Shown: piece by piece, positions 1 through 13,620 of the stretch
Layout: every line of letters begins with the position of its first letter
How positions within the stretch are numbered: the stretch's first letter is position 1
NCBI GenBank assembly: GCA_003342895.1
Contig: PTFA01000005.1
Span: 474,561-538,560, forward strand
Reading direction: 5' to 3'
DNA from: Casuarius casuarius
Taxonomy: Eukaryota; Chordata; Aves; Casuariiformes; Casuariidae
DNA length: 64,000 bases
Position numbers and translations under genes: made by a program
The notes under the pieces: model-generated
Database searches by the model: none
What the model was told of the DNA's origin: nothing
Seen by the model: the letters and a program-made list of their open reading frames with translations, nothing else

Positions 1-3000
1 ATTTTTGAGCTCTCACAACCCCAGGCCGGTAGAACCTTGACGATAAAAACAAAATGAAACAAAGCAAAAAACTCCCCCCCAAACCCTCGCTCCACAAATG
101 CTGGATTTAGTGTTTTCATTTACTGGCTAAATACTACCAGCAGCTGAAGGCTAAAAATTTTAGCAACTGTTTTACATAGCTCCTTGGGTAAGTGTAATCA
201 CATACGCAGGAATAGCATCAGCACGGCTACCTGTCCTGGATGTTGTTTTGGGAAACAACATCACTAGGTTAGTTATGGTACCTCCCCAGACTATTCTGCT
301 GCATGATAAATAAAGAACAGCTGATCCTGCGATGTCACCATCTTCTGCAGTAAGAGGCTTCCTGGGTACCTAGTGGGAGCTCTGCTAAGCTTTTAAGCCC
401 ATTGGCAACGTGGTGAACAGTCTGTAGCTCCAAAGCCAAGAGGCTCGAAGTAATAATCCGATTTCAAAGCTCCTCCTCCTCTCCAGCCAAAGGCAGCAAG
501 GGAGGATGAGATCAGACTGTAGATGCTCTTCATTTTAGGTCTGGCCATTGCGCTCATCTGCTCAGCATGAGCACAGGGCAAAGAGAGGATGAACACCAAA
601 ATCTGGAATGGATTGCTTGGCTAAAGTTTCTGCAAAGATTTCAAGACTTACTGGGAAGTAACTTTTTAAAGTGAATTTTCACAGTTCTCCATATATCCAG
701 ACTGACATGCCTAAGCCAACTTCCATTTTTCTAGTTCTCATACTGTCCAAAACTCCTTGGATTTACTTTTTGCCATCATGTGCTGCTGATGCAACATGGT
801 ATTCAAGCTATGCAGCTGTTTCACACTCGCACCATGCAAGTCCTCTTGTAAAGTGAAGAGCGGCTCTCCAGCACTTGCACCGTTGCCCCACTCCCTCCAG
901 GATGTTATTAGCTGCCGCTTGATAAGCAAGTCAAGAAAAACTATCTTCGTGTGTGTCAAAACGAACAAAAAGCACAGATCATCCTTGAAGAATTAAGGTG
1001 ATTCCATTATATCCCTTTTGCTCCTGTAACTAAAATGAAGGCCTGGCTTTTTGAATGGGGAAAAATTCCTGCTCACCCTTGCCTGAAAAAGCAGGATGAA
1101 ATGGTAAAATGCATTGAGATAAAAGAGGCTGTAAAGCCTTGCTTTTCTCTTTAATCTGATCTCCCCAGCCAGCCATTCTTCTAACTCCCCTTCAGCTGCT
1201 GCACCCGCCGGAGTGCAGTCCACAGCATCCCCATCACAAACAAACCCTGGCTTGTGACTCAGCGGGGAGATGGGTCTTAAAGTGCTATCAGCACTAAAAA
1301 TCCTTCTCCCTCACTCTGGGTCAGACAAAAGAAGAGCTAACTACAGAGCCTGGAGTTACATGCAGGTAGTCCACAGATTTCTACCCACAGCATGTGGCGA
1401 GAGATGATTTCCACAGTGGTGATACGCTGAAATCCAAGCTCCAGTATATATGTGTATTTTTTAATTTAGCAAAGAAAAATCTGAAAAGTACAAAATACAT
1501 GCCTATCAGCATCAATCCTGATTACACGGTCAGCCAGTCACTCAGATGCAGGAACTGCATATTTGCAACAGGCTTAGTTGCAAATAAATCTAAGAAACAG
1601 TTTTAAAAACACAGATCTACTCCGCTGCTTATCTGTTTGTAGTACAAAAGCAGCCTATTAGTTGTGCTTCTCTTAAATCTCCTTCTGCGCTACTCTGGAG
1701 AGCCAAAAGCTTTCCCTTACTTATCTGTGAGAATCTCTCTACTTGTCCCAAGCTTACACAGTCCAGCCATACTTCAGCGCAAAAACTGATGGCTTTCACA
1801 CAGGTTTCCTATTATTATATTTTTTAGGAAACACAGATGCTACCATATCAATGAGAGGTATATACGCTAGGGTATAGGCTTGTCACAGGAAATGGTGTTT
1901 TAAGTCTGTCAGATATTGAAACGTGAGAGTCACAGTTCTTCACACAGCTCTATCTTAGCCATCATCATAACACATGTTGCTGCAGAAGCCAACGCCAAAA
2001 TAAATCTGAGGAGAAGTTATCTCTTCCAGTACTCTTAAACCCTACCTTCAATCCAGTCCAAAAATCTGTATTTCATTGGATATGTGTGAAAGTGCCCCAG
2101 AGCTTTTGAAGCCGAGTAGGAGCTCAGAGCATTCGTCCCCCCGCGGCCTCTATCCAGTGCGCATCCCGCACGCGTTCCCGGGCTGGCCTCCCACTCCCAA
2201 CTGCAATCCCACGCTTGCTCAGCTTTCCTGCCGAGCATGCGGACCTGCCCTGCTCTGCTGAGCTGTCATCTGCCACAGGATGCTAGTCGGGGAACAAAAA
2301 AGAAAAAGAGGAAAAAAGAAAGAAAAAAAAAAAAACGCCAAACAGGACCCAACAATGTTGCCTAGTGACGGCACCGGCTGCTGCGGGTGCGTGGAGCAGC
2401 TGAGAGAAGAACCAGGAACCTTGCAGGAATTCACATTCCTCGAATCGCAGCTGGGGGAAATTTAGCAGGGAGAAGGGTCTGGTTAGAAAAACAAAGCTTT
2501 TTTGTGACATGCTCCGAGTGACTTGACATTAATGCAAAGGCAATCAGTGAACCGTCCTGGCGAATGCCTCTTGGCCAGACCTGGCAGTGAACCACCACAT
2601 CCACCCGAGTCTGGCCGGAGCTCAGCTTGCGTTTGTGCGTGCTACGGGAAATGATATAAAGCCCTCCGTGGGTTTGGGAAATGGACACTCCGTGTTTTAT
2701 TCCACATCTGGCAACACTGCTCAATAGAAAAGGTGATAAAAGTGTTTCTAGGTCTCAATCTTTCCAGTGCACAGACTGAATAGCTTCTTCAACATACACT
2801 CCATAGGGGAATTCTCCTATAGCTGGACTTCATACTGTCTTTATAGCCACTAAATTCACAGGTTGCTATAAACATTTAGCTATTTCCGCAATAATAGTTA
2901 TTTGCCAGAAACTGCAAATTATTACTAATGTTAATAATAAAAATAATGTCTGTAAATGTTAATGCTAACTGTGGCCGTAAAACATGTANTATAAACAGGG

Positions 3001-3430
3001 TCATAATTTTAAAGAGGGACAATAAAATATTGCCCAGAAACAGAGGAAACTAAGTCTACTGCTGTAACATTTGTTCCACAGACATTATTTCAGAGTACCT
3101 TCTCCCTCGTCCTAAGTCCTCCCTCCCATCCAGAGTAAAAAAAAGTTTGTTTCATTATATTCTAAAAATTGAAACAAAGGTCTGTTGCATCTTGTAAACT
3201 TTAATAGCCAGCTTTGATTCTGCAAATCAGTGAACAAATGATGACACCAGATTACCAGAAGATCTGCACAAAACGCTTCAGTTACACGAAATAGTTATCT
3301 GCCTGAAGCAGGAAAAACAGTAACAGATAATTATATAATCAGCTTGTAAAAGTGTTATTTATTGCAGTATGGGATTGGGAAAGCCCTGGCTATTATTCTC
3401 ACTTCATGTATTCAGTGATGAGAGCTAAAT
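1..3430. other. Intronic, no gene recognised
   Basis: Mixed-composition DNA without a recognisable exon. A purine/A-rich stretch lies at about 2295-2336, and 2860-3010 is AT-rich with several TAATAATA-like runs. Small open frames on both strands show no familiar motif. Confidence 0.6.
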
Positions 3431-3447
3431 CCCCCCCCCCCCCCCCC
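3431..3447. repeat. C17 homopolymer
   Basis: Seventeen consecutive C. This is a mononucleotide microsatellite that could vary in length and is error-prone in sequencing. Confidence 0.95.
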
Positions 3448-3752
3448 AACAATGTTGGATAATTTTTACCCAACCCTGTATAATGCTTGCAATCTTTGGG
3501 TGAAAACAATGCTGGGAATGATGTACTGCTGCTTTGCTAATACAAATGCTGTTCTGTGTAGATAATGGAATAAAACTGGAAAATTTTTCCTCTCTACAGC
3601 ATGTTTAGATAAGGTAGCCCTAGGACTCAGGGGTAAACTCAAAAGTTCAACATTTTAGTTTGAAAGGACATTTCCAGTCACTGGCTACTGGAATTCAGAT
3701 CTTCAGATCTTGACTAAGTGATAAAACGCAATAAAAAGAGCTTTGCCAGAAG

Positions 3753-3778
3753 GTCTCTCTCCCTCTCTCTCTCTCTCC
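3753..3778. repeat. (CT)n microsatellite
   Basis: About 12 CT units with one CC interruption. Confidence 0.9.
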
Positions 3779-4164
3779 GGTTCTTTTAAGGAAGAAATAG
3801 GAACATCAGCCATTCTGTATATTAACTAAGCATAGCAAAACACACACGTGGACCTTGTTCTCAGTTAGCTGCAACTTGATGTCTCCGGAAATCTTTCCTC
3901 AGGAGTACAGTTTTCTCCCCCTTTCTTAGAAACGATGGACAGAGGAGAATCCAAGCGGGAGAAAAATTAAACTGGTGGCAACAGACCTTGAAGGTCTGAC
4001 AGTGACCTGCAGCACTAAGGTCTTCGAAACTGCTTTCATTTGCCAGAACATAAATTAGATTCCTCACTAGGTACAGCACCAGGGTTAATGGGAGCTTTAT
4101 AAAGCCTTCTTTGAACATACAGATTATCCTTTTCAAGAAAGACTAATCTTGTAGTTTAAAGTAC

Positions 4165-4270
4165 AGGAGAGCCAGGAAACCTATTCCCAGCTTTGTCAGG
4201 CTGGGTGACTTCAGGCAACCCACTTGACTGCTCTTTGCTGTTTTTCAATAGACATGAAATATAGATAAAT
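4165..4270 (+). repeat. MIR-type SINE remnant
   Basis: The order of blocks follows the MIR core: CCAGGAAACCT, then cccAGCTtTGtCA, then CTGGGTGACTTCAGGCAACCCACTT, then a decayed TTTTTCAATAGACATGAAATA corresponding to the usual CATCTGTAAAATGG segment. It is strongly diverged. MIR elements are tRNA-derived CORE-SINEs mobilised by LINE2 and are shared among amniotes. Confidence 0.6.
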
Positions 4271-6406
4271 ACCTAAATCTCCCATGCAGCTTAATATTTG
4301 TAGGACAACAAGAGCCAGCTTTACAATTCACAGATCTCTCAAAACAGGAGTGAATGGCTGGCCCCTGTCTATGCACGTTTGCTCAAAACTCCTAACAGTA
4401 AGTCCGACAGATGACAGCAAGCACAGCTGCACCAGACAGTTCATAAATTCAAGAACCTTGAACTAGAATATTGCAAATTAAGATTTTTCAGCAATGAAGG
4501 AAACATCTCATCCTGTTCAGCACTTATGTCCACAGGAGGTTCTCAAAAGGGGAAAATAGAGATTTTATGAAAAATTCCAGTTTAGAGAAAGCTATGCTGG
4601 TTAGATAACTCTCAAAGAACACCCTTTCTCTAAAGGACCTGTTTTCACTGCAAGCATGTTAAAAACAACTTAAAGATTTAAAGTAAAAAAAACCAACAGG
4701 AGTTTCAAAGGTAAAATATAGAAAAGTATCAAAAAGTGCAAGACAAAACAGAACTTTCAGCATTTGCAATAATCATCACCACTTTGTTTCAAAGAACAAA
4801 CTGATCCTAGACATGTCTATTATGAAAACCAGTATCAGTGTAGAGTTTCCTCTCAGAATATGAACTCCATTCCCCTCAAACTTTTATACTCTTCGCATAT
4901 TTGTCTCCTTCAAAATTTTAAATAAAACAAAGGAATCTTTAATCATTCATAAAACAGCTCCAAATAAATACTGAAACTTATCTTTGGCACATTATCTTGT
5001 TTGTTTACACCTAGATTGTATGCAGCATGGAGAAGGGGAGGGCTGAAATAAGACAAACTGCCTAGCAAACTTCTGGCCAAACAGTCCTATGATTACCAAA
5101 CATCCTTAAAAGAAGGCACATGGAGCCTTATACTTACTATACATCACAAGAGTTCAAAGATTCAGGTCTTTCAGGACTGTCTACAGCTGGTTTCTACATA
5201 TACCAACAGTTTGATCAATGCATTCATTTACCACTACTGTTCAAAACATCTTCTGGCCCATAAGCAGAGGTGACTCTGACGCAGTCACCCCCACAGCAAA
5301 GCCTGATGGAACTGAATCACACTTGTGTTGATAGATGGATAGATGGTAACATTTCTTGTGAACGAATCTCAGTAATAATAAGGCTTTAGCAACACTTCAG
5401 CTCCAAAAGACTGTTCCTGACTCATTCCCTTGTAGCATAGAGAAATCCCAGGAAGTCACTTTAACTTAGTAACCTCCAAGCCACTTCCAGCCAATCAAAA
5501 AAGAAAAAAAAATGCACAGAAAACCCACATTGCATCCTAGGCTACAAGATTTGCTCATTCTAGGGTTATTTGCACAAAAGAAAGTTATCAAACCACAACA
5601 ATAAAATGTTGCTTTGTTTTCCTCTAAGATAAATCTTGGCATTGAAAAAACTCTCAGTTGAAGTGCCGCAAAATTCCGGCTATGCATTTACAGCAGGCAC
5701 CCTTAATCAGCATAGAGACATATCTACAGCCAGCAGTCAAGGAACAGCATTGAGAACTACCCTTATATTGATTTCTAGTTAGGGTGTGAAGTCAGGAATT
5801 TGCTTTTTTCCCCATCTGCCCTTGATCTGAAAAGGAGGAAATTTTCCAGAAATGCCAGATTGACTTTCAGGTGAACTGAAGTATCACAGTTATTTTTCAA
5901 ATAAAAAGCAATCAGCTATTTTTTCGTAACAGCACTTGCAAAAGAGCTAAAACGGTTTGATCCATTGCTATTCATCCTTTTGAGCATGCATCTAACTTTT
6001 CAGTCCCTGTGTGCTTAGCGGCTATATAGAAGGTAAAGCAGTGAGGAACACTAAGGGATTAAGTCTCACAATAGCGGAAAGCAGGAGTCTCAGCTCCTGG
6101 GGGGCCACAGGAGAAGGACGAGCTTGCAGGCTGCCTCACTGGTCCTTGGACTTCTTGCCACAATTTCATATTCTGCTTAAAGTTATCTTGAAAGGGAGCT
6201 ACTGCAGATGGGAATTTTGTTAAACCTGCAAAAGCTGTGAGAAGGGGTAATGCATGAGATGAATGCTAGGCATGGCACACTGCAGTGGTGGATAGCTAAG
6301 GCACAACAATCTGCGGTCTGTTTGTTGGGAATCGTGCAGTAGCTGAAGACATTTATGATTTAGATGTTTCAGTGTTGGTTAACACTGATTAGTTCAAACT
6401 CTTAGA

Positions 6407-6411
<5 letters not shown>
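4271..6411. other. Intronic, no gene recognised
   Basis: AT-rich DNA without recognisable coding exons or well-preserved repeats. A short GATA-like triplication (GATAGATGGATAGATGG) lies at about 5330-5346. Confidence 0.6.
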
Positions 6412-6465
<54 letters not shown>

Positions 6466-6470
6466 AGAGA
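6412..6470. repeat. (GA)n microsatellite
   Basis: About 24 uninterrupted GA units followed by GGGAGGGAGAGA. It is long and pure enough to be length-polymorphic, and on the CECR2 sense strand it reads as a CT tract. Confidence 0.97.
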
Positions 6471-6884
6471 TTGATTAAGCGTTTGTCCACCCACACCCCA
6501 GCCCTCATACTTCCTTCTCCTGGCAGCAGGGGTAACTGATCGTTTCTGTCCCCTTTTCTTTTTTTAATCGACAGAAAGGCTCTGAGCTACTTCTACTACA
6601 GAAGCAGATCATTCTGTCAATATAATAATTAATATAAGATTCAACTGTTGATAATTTAAATGGAACCTCATTTATTCAGATACAGCTTATGAAAGTATTT
6701 TAGTGAGATTTAGTTATAAGCGAATTTTTAAGTGTCTGTTTTTTTCCAGCCACAACCATAAAAATCATTTGGGACAGATAAAGGGCCAGCAAAGAAGGGC
6801 CCATTTCATTCATTTTATCTTCAGCCTTTATTTTTAAGCCCGGTAACATATACCCAAGAGGACCTCATGCATCTTTACGGAATT

Positions 6885-6995
6885 TAACCTTGCAGCAACC
6901 ATGTGCGCTTCTCACAGGTAAGCTAAGTGACTTGCCCAAGATCACGCAGGAAACCTGATGCAGAGCACTAAAACCGAGTCTAACAAGTCTCAGAC
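6885..6995 (-). repeat. MIR-type SINE remnant, reverse orientation
   Basis: The + strand reads AACCTTGCAGCAACCATGTG, then AAGTGACTTGCCCAAGATCACGCAGG. This is the hallmark reverse complement of the MIR core and tail (cf. 'aatcctcacaacaaccctgtgag' and 'aagtgacttgcccaaggtcacacag'). Confidence 0.7.
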
Positions 6996-6999
6996 TAGA

Positions 7000-8479
7000 C
7001 CTCTGCAGCATTAATCCATTTCTAATTTAGTTTGATTTAATTCAATGCTCAGCTAACAGATTTATTCCAAAGGACACAGCACGGAGCTATACATTAGAGG
7101 AAGACTTTTGGTATTTTTCTGTGAATCCCATCTCTAGGCTTAAATCTAATGACATGACCTTGATGACAGTCCTTGCTAGCACTGCCACAGTCAGGGGCCC
7201 AAAATGCTGCTGACCTTTGAAACTGCCCCACCACTAGACTTGCTGGTAGAGGAGGACAGTGGTGGGAGTAGTGCATTTATCCTGCCCCACTCGCCCCATT
7301 GGCAGGACATGTATCCCCAGTGCAGACCAACTTCCAGAGTCCATATGGGAACACCTCAACACAAGTCCCAGTTTTCCAAAGGTGTGAAGCCCACAGCCTC
7401 CCACTTAAACTGAAAATATGAGGAACTTCGCTTTTTTAGGGAGTCAGGGTAATCATCTAAAACATGGATATGGCAGCTACAGTTCATACTGCTGTAAGCA
7501 CCGAGTTGCCTTGTACTAACCACCCTTGCTGGATTTAAAACATACAGCGATAGTAGGACTTGTGCAGGAAGGCACCCTAGGGCAGGTTCCAGCTCATCCA
7601 GGACAACGCTGGAGCAAGGCGTATGTGCAGACCTAATGTACAACGTAAGAAGCAAACACAAGGCACTTGGTGTGTCTCCAAGCTCGCGTGTGTGTGTTCG
7701 CTGCGCGCAGAGTCTATGTACGACCAAGCGCGTCTGGAAGGCAAACACACTGTACATCTGTGCATCAGTGGTGCAGCGGGTCCCAGACAGACAAGAAACA
7801 TCAGACTTATTATGCATAAGTTACACAGATCATCTGAGTGAATTCTGTCCAAAAACTCCCAGACAGGAATACACGAGGCCCCAGACTTCCCTAAACTGTT
7901 TCTTTAAAATTTGCAATACTGCTTTCCTTGAGCTTTTACCCACACTGTGATGAGATTAAGCCCCATTAACGTGAGACACTTTTAAACACTGCAAACCGGG
8001 GCCAAACTTGGAATTATCTGCACTAGTGTAAAATTATACGTTAATGCACACAGAAACCAGATTAGAAGACAGATGGTGAAGAGGAAAAGAGAAGAAAGAA
8101 GAGTGGATTGGATATACATATGTGAATTTACATTTCTGTGAGCTTGGCACAAATCTTAAAGGCATTTTTTCCTTCTAGCGCATTAGAAAGTTGCCTGTCT
8201 GCTGGTACGCTAGATAAGAGAAGAAAGAGCAGATGCTTTTGAAGGGCTTTGTAGTGCGAATCTTTGGCAGGAATTTGGAGATCAAGGTGGGTAGGAACAC
8301 TGGAGGAAGGAAGCTCTTCCAGATATAGTGGAAGCATAAAAAGGGAGAAGCAAGAGGAAAAAGGAAATTCTGGTGAGGCAAGAGTAGCTGGCAGAGCTCA
8401 GGCCACGAGCAAGAGTGAGAAATGGCCGGCTGAGATGCAGTCTGGGCAACAACAGTGTGCAGAACTCTCAAAGCAGAAG
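7000..8479. other. Intronic, no gene recognised; possible old repeat debris
   Basis: Open frames of up to 153 codons overlap on both strands at 7356-7852 but show no familiar domain, and the two strands are equally open, which argues for chance. The stretch 7955-8050 (gcaaaccgggg ... ctagtgtaaaattatacg) resembles a TTTAAACC-rich sauropsid DNA-transposon family, but only weakly. Confidence 0.5.
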
Positions 8480-9145
8480 CAACAGAGTAGCTGTCAAAAA
8501 TGAATTAAAAATGGTAGGAATGCCTAGGAAAGGAACATAAAACATCATTATACTTCTGTGCAAATGCAGAGCATATCTGCACCTTGAACACTATATGCAG
8601 TTCTGGTTCCCACATTTGAGAAATAAAGTGGAAATGGAAAAGCTAGAGCAGGGCAACAACAATGATCAAAGGCATGAAACAGCTTCTGAGGGAAAAACAA
8701 TTATGCAGAATGATAAAGGTCTATAAAACCAGGAATGGCATGGTGAAGGCAAATGAGTGCTCATGGTGTCTTCTGAGAAAAGAACGAGCAGATATCAAAT
8801 GAAATTATCAAGTTAAAAACAAACAAAAGGAGGCACTTTGCACAAGCAATAATTCATCTGTCGGTCTCTTTGTCATGGGATATTATGGATGCTAAAAGTG
8901 TACATGGGTTTGCAGAACAAATGGACAAATTAATGAAAGAAAAGAACCTATCAAGGGCTTTTAATGCAAAAGGAAGTCCCCGCGCTGCAAATATGAGCTA
9001 GAGGCTGGGAGCATAGTCTGGGGAAGTATCATCGCTTGATTGCCCTGCTCTGACACACTTCCCCGGGTATCCGCTACAGAAAAAGAGACAGGATGCTGGG
9101 CCAGACGGGCCTTTGATCTAACCCCGTACATCCATTCCTGTCTAC
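8480..9145 (+). mobile_element. CR1 LINE, 3' end with 3' UTR (degraded)
   Basis: Successive blocks follow the CR1 ORF2 C-terminus and 3' UTR: CTGCACCTTGAACACTATATGCAGTTCTGGTTCC (8579-8612), GGGCAACAACAATGATCAAAGGCATG, AAAGGTCTATAAAACC, AAAAACAAACAAAAGGAGG, and finally GGATGCTGGGCCAGACGGGCCTTTGATCTAACCCC (9090-9124). The order and spacing match a truncated CR1 copy of the old sauropsid type whose 3' end reads 'gggctagatggacctttggtctgaccc'. It has many substitutions and small indels and no intact frame. CR1 copies are normally 5'-truncated, as here. Confidence 0.85.
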
Positions 9146-9619
9146 CAGGCAAAAAAGGGTTTGTATTCCATGCGCAATCGGGACAGGGGATAGCAAAACT
9201 CGAACAGGAGAGAACACGATTTGTATGGCAAACACTGAAAACACTGGTTGACTACAGCTGCATGTCACAGAGGAGGGAAAATAAAGGCCTTGAAAAATCT
9301 TGTTACGGTGTTAAAATGAAGGTTGTGGATGAAATTTTTGGCAGCAGGTATACGTATAAATACACAGAAGAGTATTTCAGATGCAGAAGGGAATAGAGAC
9401 TTGATTTCACATGACTTGGGATGTAAGAAGGGAGAGAAAAAGGAGGGGATAAAAGAATGGTATTGAAGAAGACTCCCAACATGTAAAAACTCCACTCTTC
9501 TCCAATGCCTCTAGCTATAAGCAGAGACGAGAGGGGAGATGAAAAATGCAGCTTGACATGCTTGTTCAACTTCAAGAGATGATTTTCAGATGAGGCAGTG
9601 GAGATGATCACGTAATTAA

Positions 9620-9790
9620 GGCCCTAGACAGACACAGGGAGATCAGAGTTCATGTCCCAGCTGTGCCACAGACTTCCTTCATGATGTTGGGCATTTCACT
9701 TTGTTGTTCCATAAAACTAAAAAAATATTTTGTTAATGCACAGGAAAGCTGTGAGGCTGAATTCTTTAAACATCTGAGATGCGCTGTAGT
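9620..9790 (+). repeat. MIR-type SINE remnant
   Basis: GATCAGAGTTCATGTCCCAGCTGTGCCACAGACTTCC is followed by TTGGGCATTTCACTTTGTTG and then, after a decayed stretch, AAAGCTGTGAGGCTGAATTCTTTAAACATCTGAGATGCGCTG. This is the MIR order (cf. 'gttgtgaggattaaat ... gtaaagcgctt'). Confidence 0.65.
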
Positions 9791-9799
9791 GTCTGAAGA

Positions 9800-12150
9800 A
9801 GCATAGTTAGAATAGCAAAAGCTGAACACTTGCATTCCCAGTGCTATGTTTCACAGGCTACTGGAACCAAATTCAGAATGGGATGTAACCAAAGTATAGA
9901 GCCGTGAGTACACAGGAAATAATTTAATCTCAGGAAATCAATTCAGGGAAATTAAACCTGTTAAGGTATGAGCGGAAGAGATATTGCCAGTCAAAATAAG
10001 ACATGGAAAGTGCATTTAAGGAGCTGAAAAGCTTGCAATGCCTCTGAAAAACAACACTGCAAACCCTGCAAAGGAGTTAGCGTGGCTCTACAAGGGTGGG
10101 AGAGAAACAAGGTTATTGGGTACAATGTGACAAGTACTATAATATCTGAGTCCACATCCAAGATGCACTGGATACTTAGAAATACAGAAATAATGCTTAA
10201 CCTAAATTTTGCAAAGATATAAAATTTCTACTGAAAAAAAATTCCCAACGCTCTGGAATATAAACCTTATTATCACATGGATATATCTATATCATGAAAG
10301 GAGATACAAACAGACTCTGACCTGGGTTACCAACACCACTGCAAAATCTGCAAGAACAGCAATAAAAGGCTGTTCTGACCTGCTTGGATGTTACACTCAA
10401 ATACTTAAGATACACTAATAGCTTTAAAATTACACTTATCTAAAGCTAAATTTGAAATGGCAATAACCAGTAAGAACCGAAGCTTCTTCTGACTTATATC
10501 AGTCATTTAAGATATATTTCAAAACATCCAAAACAAATATTTGCCAAAAGGTGTAAAACAACTCACAGACTCAACTGGCAGAAAACACAGGGAAGAGCCC
10601 AAAATAGACCTTACTGATAGGATAAATTGAGCCTTGACATGTGTAGATCCCATCTGCGAGCACTTGAAAGAATACATACTTCTTTTCTGTGTATTCCCTT
10701 CATTTGAGTGAAATCTCGCATCTAACTTTTTAGTGTCACTGCCAGACTGATGCCACGTTCCCCTGCCTGTGTCCTCTCTTTGCCTCCCACCCACCACTCA
10801 CTCCCAGCTCTGCAGCAACTTCTCCCTGCGTGTTGGTGTCACCACATGACAAATCAGGATGGTTTTTCAATCTCAGAATGGACCAGTTGGTTGAGGTTTC
10901 TTTGCTGAGTTATTTTACACACGGATCAACCTTCCTCTGCCCAACTCACGCGCACTCGTGGCAACACAACACAGCGCACGGGAGGAGGCGACTGCCAGCA
11001 CCGGTGTCAGCAGTGCCTCTGCCAAATGCCTAATCCAGGCATGACGCTCAGTGCACAGGCAGGCACTGGGCTGTGAGCCAAAAACTTACTTTTTTCTTCC
11101 AGTCTCTGCATAAAAACCGTAGGTGAGAGGCTGAGATCTTGATTTTCCAGAGCCCTGAAGGACCTGAGGATCAGCAACAAACCGGGTCGGTTGGCTACTG
11201 CAGTAAGTCAGTTTTATGTGCAACTGTTTTTTAGTAACACCCAGCTCTTCGAACGCAATTTAATACTGAATTACTTCACCACACCGGTTTAAAAAGTTTT
11301 AGTGCATTTTTAGTTCAATTCCAATTTTTATCCAAAAGCACGTTAATACAGATCACAAGTAAATCGTTTATTCTATAAAGGAAGAAACAGTCATGATTTT
11401 GTAACATAAAACATTAAATTAAGAATCCAAGTAAATGTATATTATAGCCATAAATGGCTTAAAGGTTTATAGAAAAAAAAATACTGAATTTAATGTAAAA
11501 GCTGAAATTTGGCTGTAAATCTCCACATCTTAGCAAGATCAAGTGACAATCCAACTTTTACTAAAGCATAAATGGCAAAAATTATTAAAATCATATTTAA
11601 ATGAAAAATTATCATAGATTTTCATTTTTCAGTTTAAACAAGCAAACAATTTAAACAAACCCATTAAACAAACCCATTTAAGCTTCCTCAGTGTTGGAAG
11701 AGAAGGGGTTATCATGATACTCAAAATACCTCTTTTTAAAGTGTATCCACAGTGAGAACCTTACAAGAGAAACTGAATTCATTAAAATAAAGAGTTCAAT
11801 ATTAGAGGGCAATGCAGATACCGAGAGCCTATCCACGTTCTCTGCCTTTGCTTTGGCCACCAGGTGCATGAGAGGCATCTGCAATGCGCAGCGCTAGAAC
11901 AGGTACTGTCAAAACACAGGGCAGCCCTTCCCTGTTGCCTTAAGTCACAAAAAATTAATTCAAATTGGGAACAAACTGGCCCAGGTAGCACTTTCCTGAT
12001 TGTCAAACAATGTAAGAATGAAGTGGCATTACATATTTTGCTGGCAGCTTTATCATTAAAATTACATAGTAGACAGCAAAGCTGCAGGGGAGAGAATACT
12101 GTAACTTTGTGAATAAAAAACGACTATGAGCCTAGTAATTACAGATACTT
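9800..12150. other. Intronic, no gene recognised; AT-rich
   Basis: No exon was recognised. 11200-11345 contains ACCGGTTTAAAAAGTTTTAGTGC and neighbouring TTTAAT-rich text similar to other TTTAAACC-type debris in the window. 11350-11700 is very AT-rich with repeated AAACAAACCCATT units (at about 11655-11678). Confidence 0.5.
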
Positions 12151-13620
12151 GTGAACCATATTTCAGTACCAGGTAAAATGGCCCAACTGGGTAGTTACGG
12201 AAGTTAGACTAATGGGTACAGGAGGCACAGATTAGCATGGTATTTACAGAAGAAAAATGGGCACCTCTGTATTTTCTATAAGGGAAGTTCAGGACAGCGG
12301 TTAAAGAAAAACTGGTAGATATAATTAATTTGAATTTTCAAAAAGCCTTTGGTAATATTAATCACCACAGCCTATTAGGGAAACCAGTCATGGGGTGAGA
12401 GGTAAACATCTGTCAATAGATTAAAGCTAATTTAGAAAAAACGAACAGCATGAATAAATGGCCAGTTTTCAAGAGGGTTAATGGGGGAAGTCCCAAGGGC
12501 AGATACTATGATCAACATTTAATATATTAAATGATCCGGAAAGGGGCACGTACAATGTCAAATAGGAAAAAAAATGTGGCTGATACAGTTCGATAGGTAA
12601 GTTAAAACTGGAGAGTATTCTGAAAAAAATCTGAAGGATCTACAGGAATTACACCAAATAAAATTTAGTACATACAAGTGCAAGGTTTTGCAAATTGGCA
12701 CGAAGAGTTTGAATTAACAGTAGACATGGATGGGTTCTAAATTAATTGTAACCATTTGGAGAAAGATCTAAGTGCCCTTTTGGACAGCACAGGGAAAACA
12801 TCTGCTTAGTGTCCAGTCATTGTCAAAACCACAAACCAGATGTGTAACTTGTATTAAGAGAGATAAAGAATGATATGAAAACAATTTCAGTCATGAATGT
12901 TACATTCAATTCTGCTCATCTCTGTAACAAAAGGAAATATCAGAAACTTCAAAGTCCAGAAAGGACTGACAAAAGTTAGAGATCTAGAAAGAAGCTTGTC
13001 AAAGAATTTATTTACAAAATACACTCATTATAATTACAGTAAGATCAGACTCTTTGAATCCTAGTTAGCATGAATTTGGATGGCCTATGATTCCGAAAAA
13101 AAAGTCTGCTGAATAAGAATTCTAATGATTTTCAAATTTCAGGGCTATGTTCAAGGTGAGATGAGTAAGAGGTGAAACGATCAAGTATATAATATATAAG
13201 GCAGGCAGAGAAACCCATCTGGATGCACTTACGCTCCACTCCCACCCTCTTTTTCTCTCAACGAGACAGGAGCAAGGAGTTGTCCAACTAAATAAAAGAC
13301 AATAGACTTAAAAGTGGTGAAAGAAAATACTGCTGCACCCATACATTATTAACCCACCAAACTCTTTTCTGCAAGGTATTTATTGAAGCAATAACCCTAA
13401 TAAGATTAAAAACCACAAAGCATCAACAATGTCAGCAACAGCAGCAAAAAGAATACTGCTGTTTTCCCACTTGTCTTTGCAGGATTTTACTCTTTCTTCT
13501 AAGGTATCTAATATTAGGTATGACTCAGGACAGGAAATGAGAACAAGCTGGGCCAATAGCCTCATCCAGGACCTGCTCAGGAGGTTCAATGTGAGGAGGC
13601 AGACAAACCCTGGACATGAA
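12150..13620 (+). mobile_element. CR1 LINE fragment: reverse transcriptase C-terminal part to near 3' end (degraded)
   Basis: This is the longest CR1 copy in the window. At 12317-12380 the + strand translates to a recognisable piece of the CR1 reverse transcriptase (LVDIINLNFQKAF, corresponding to the usual YLDFQKAFDKVPH motif). Further right come a block matching 'aatgatctggaaaaggggg' (12528-12550), 'gcaaggttttgcaaattggca' (12680-12700), 'acattcaattctgctcatctc' (12902-12922), and the 3' UTR-like 'aactaataaaaggc...gatgaaagaaaatactgctgcaccc' (13287-13340). Frameshifts and stops are frequent, so it is a dead copy. A weak 'gggccaatagcctcatcca' at about 13551 may be its terminal segment. Confidence 0.8.

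Noticed and set aside
7356..7852. 153-codon minus-strand frame and overlapping frames
   Set aside because: Both strands open, no motif, no splice context, no repeat match.
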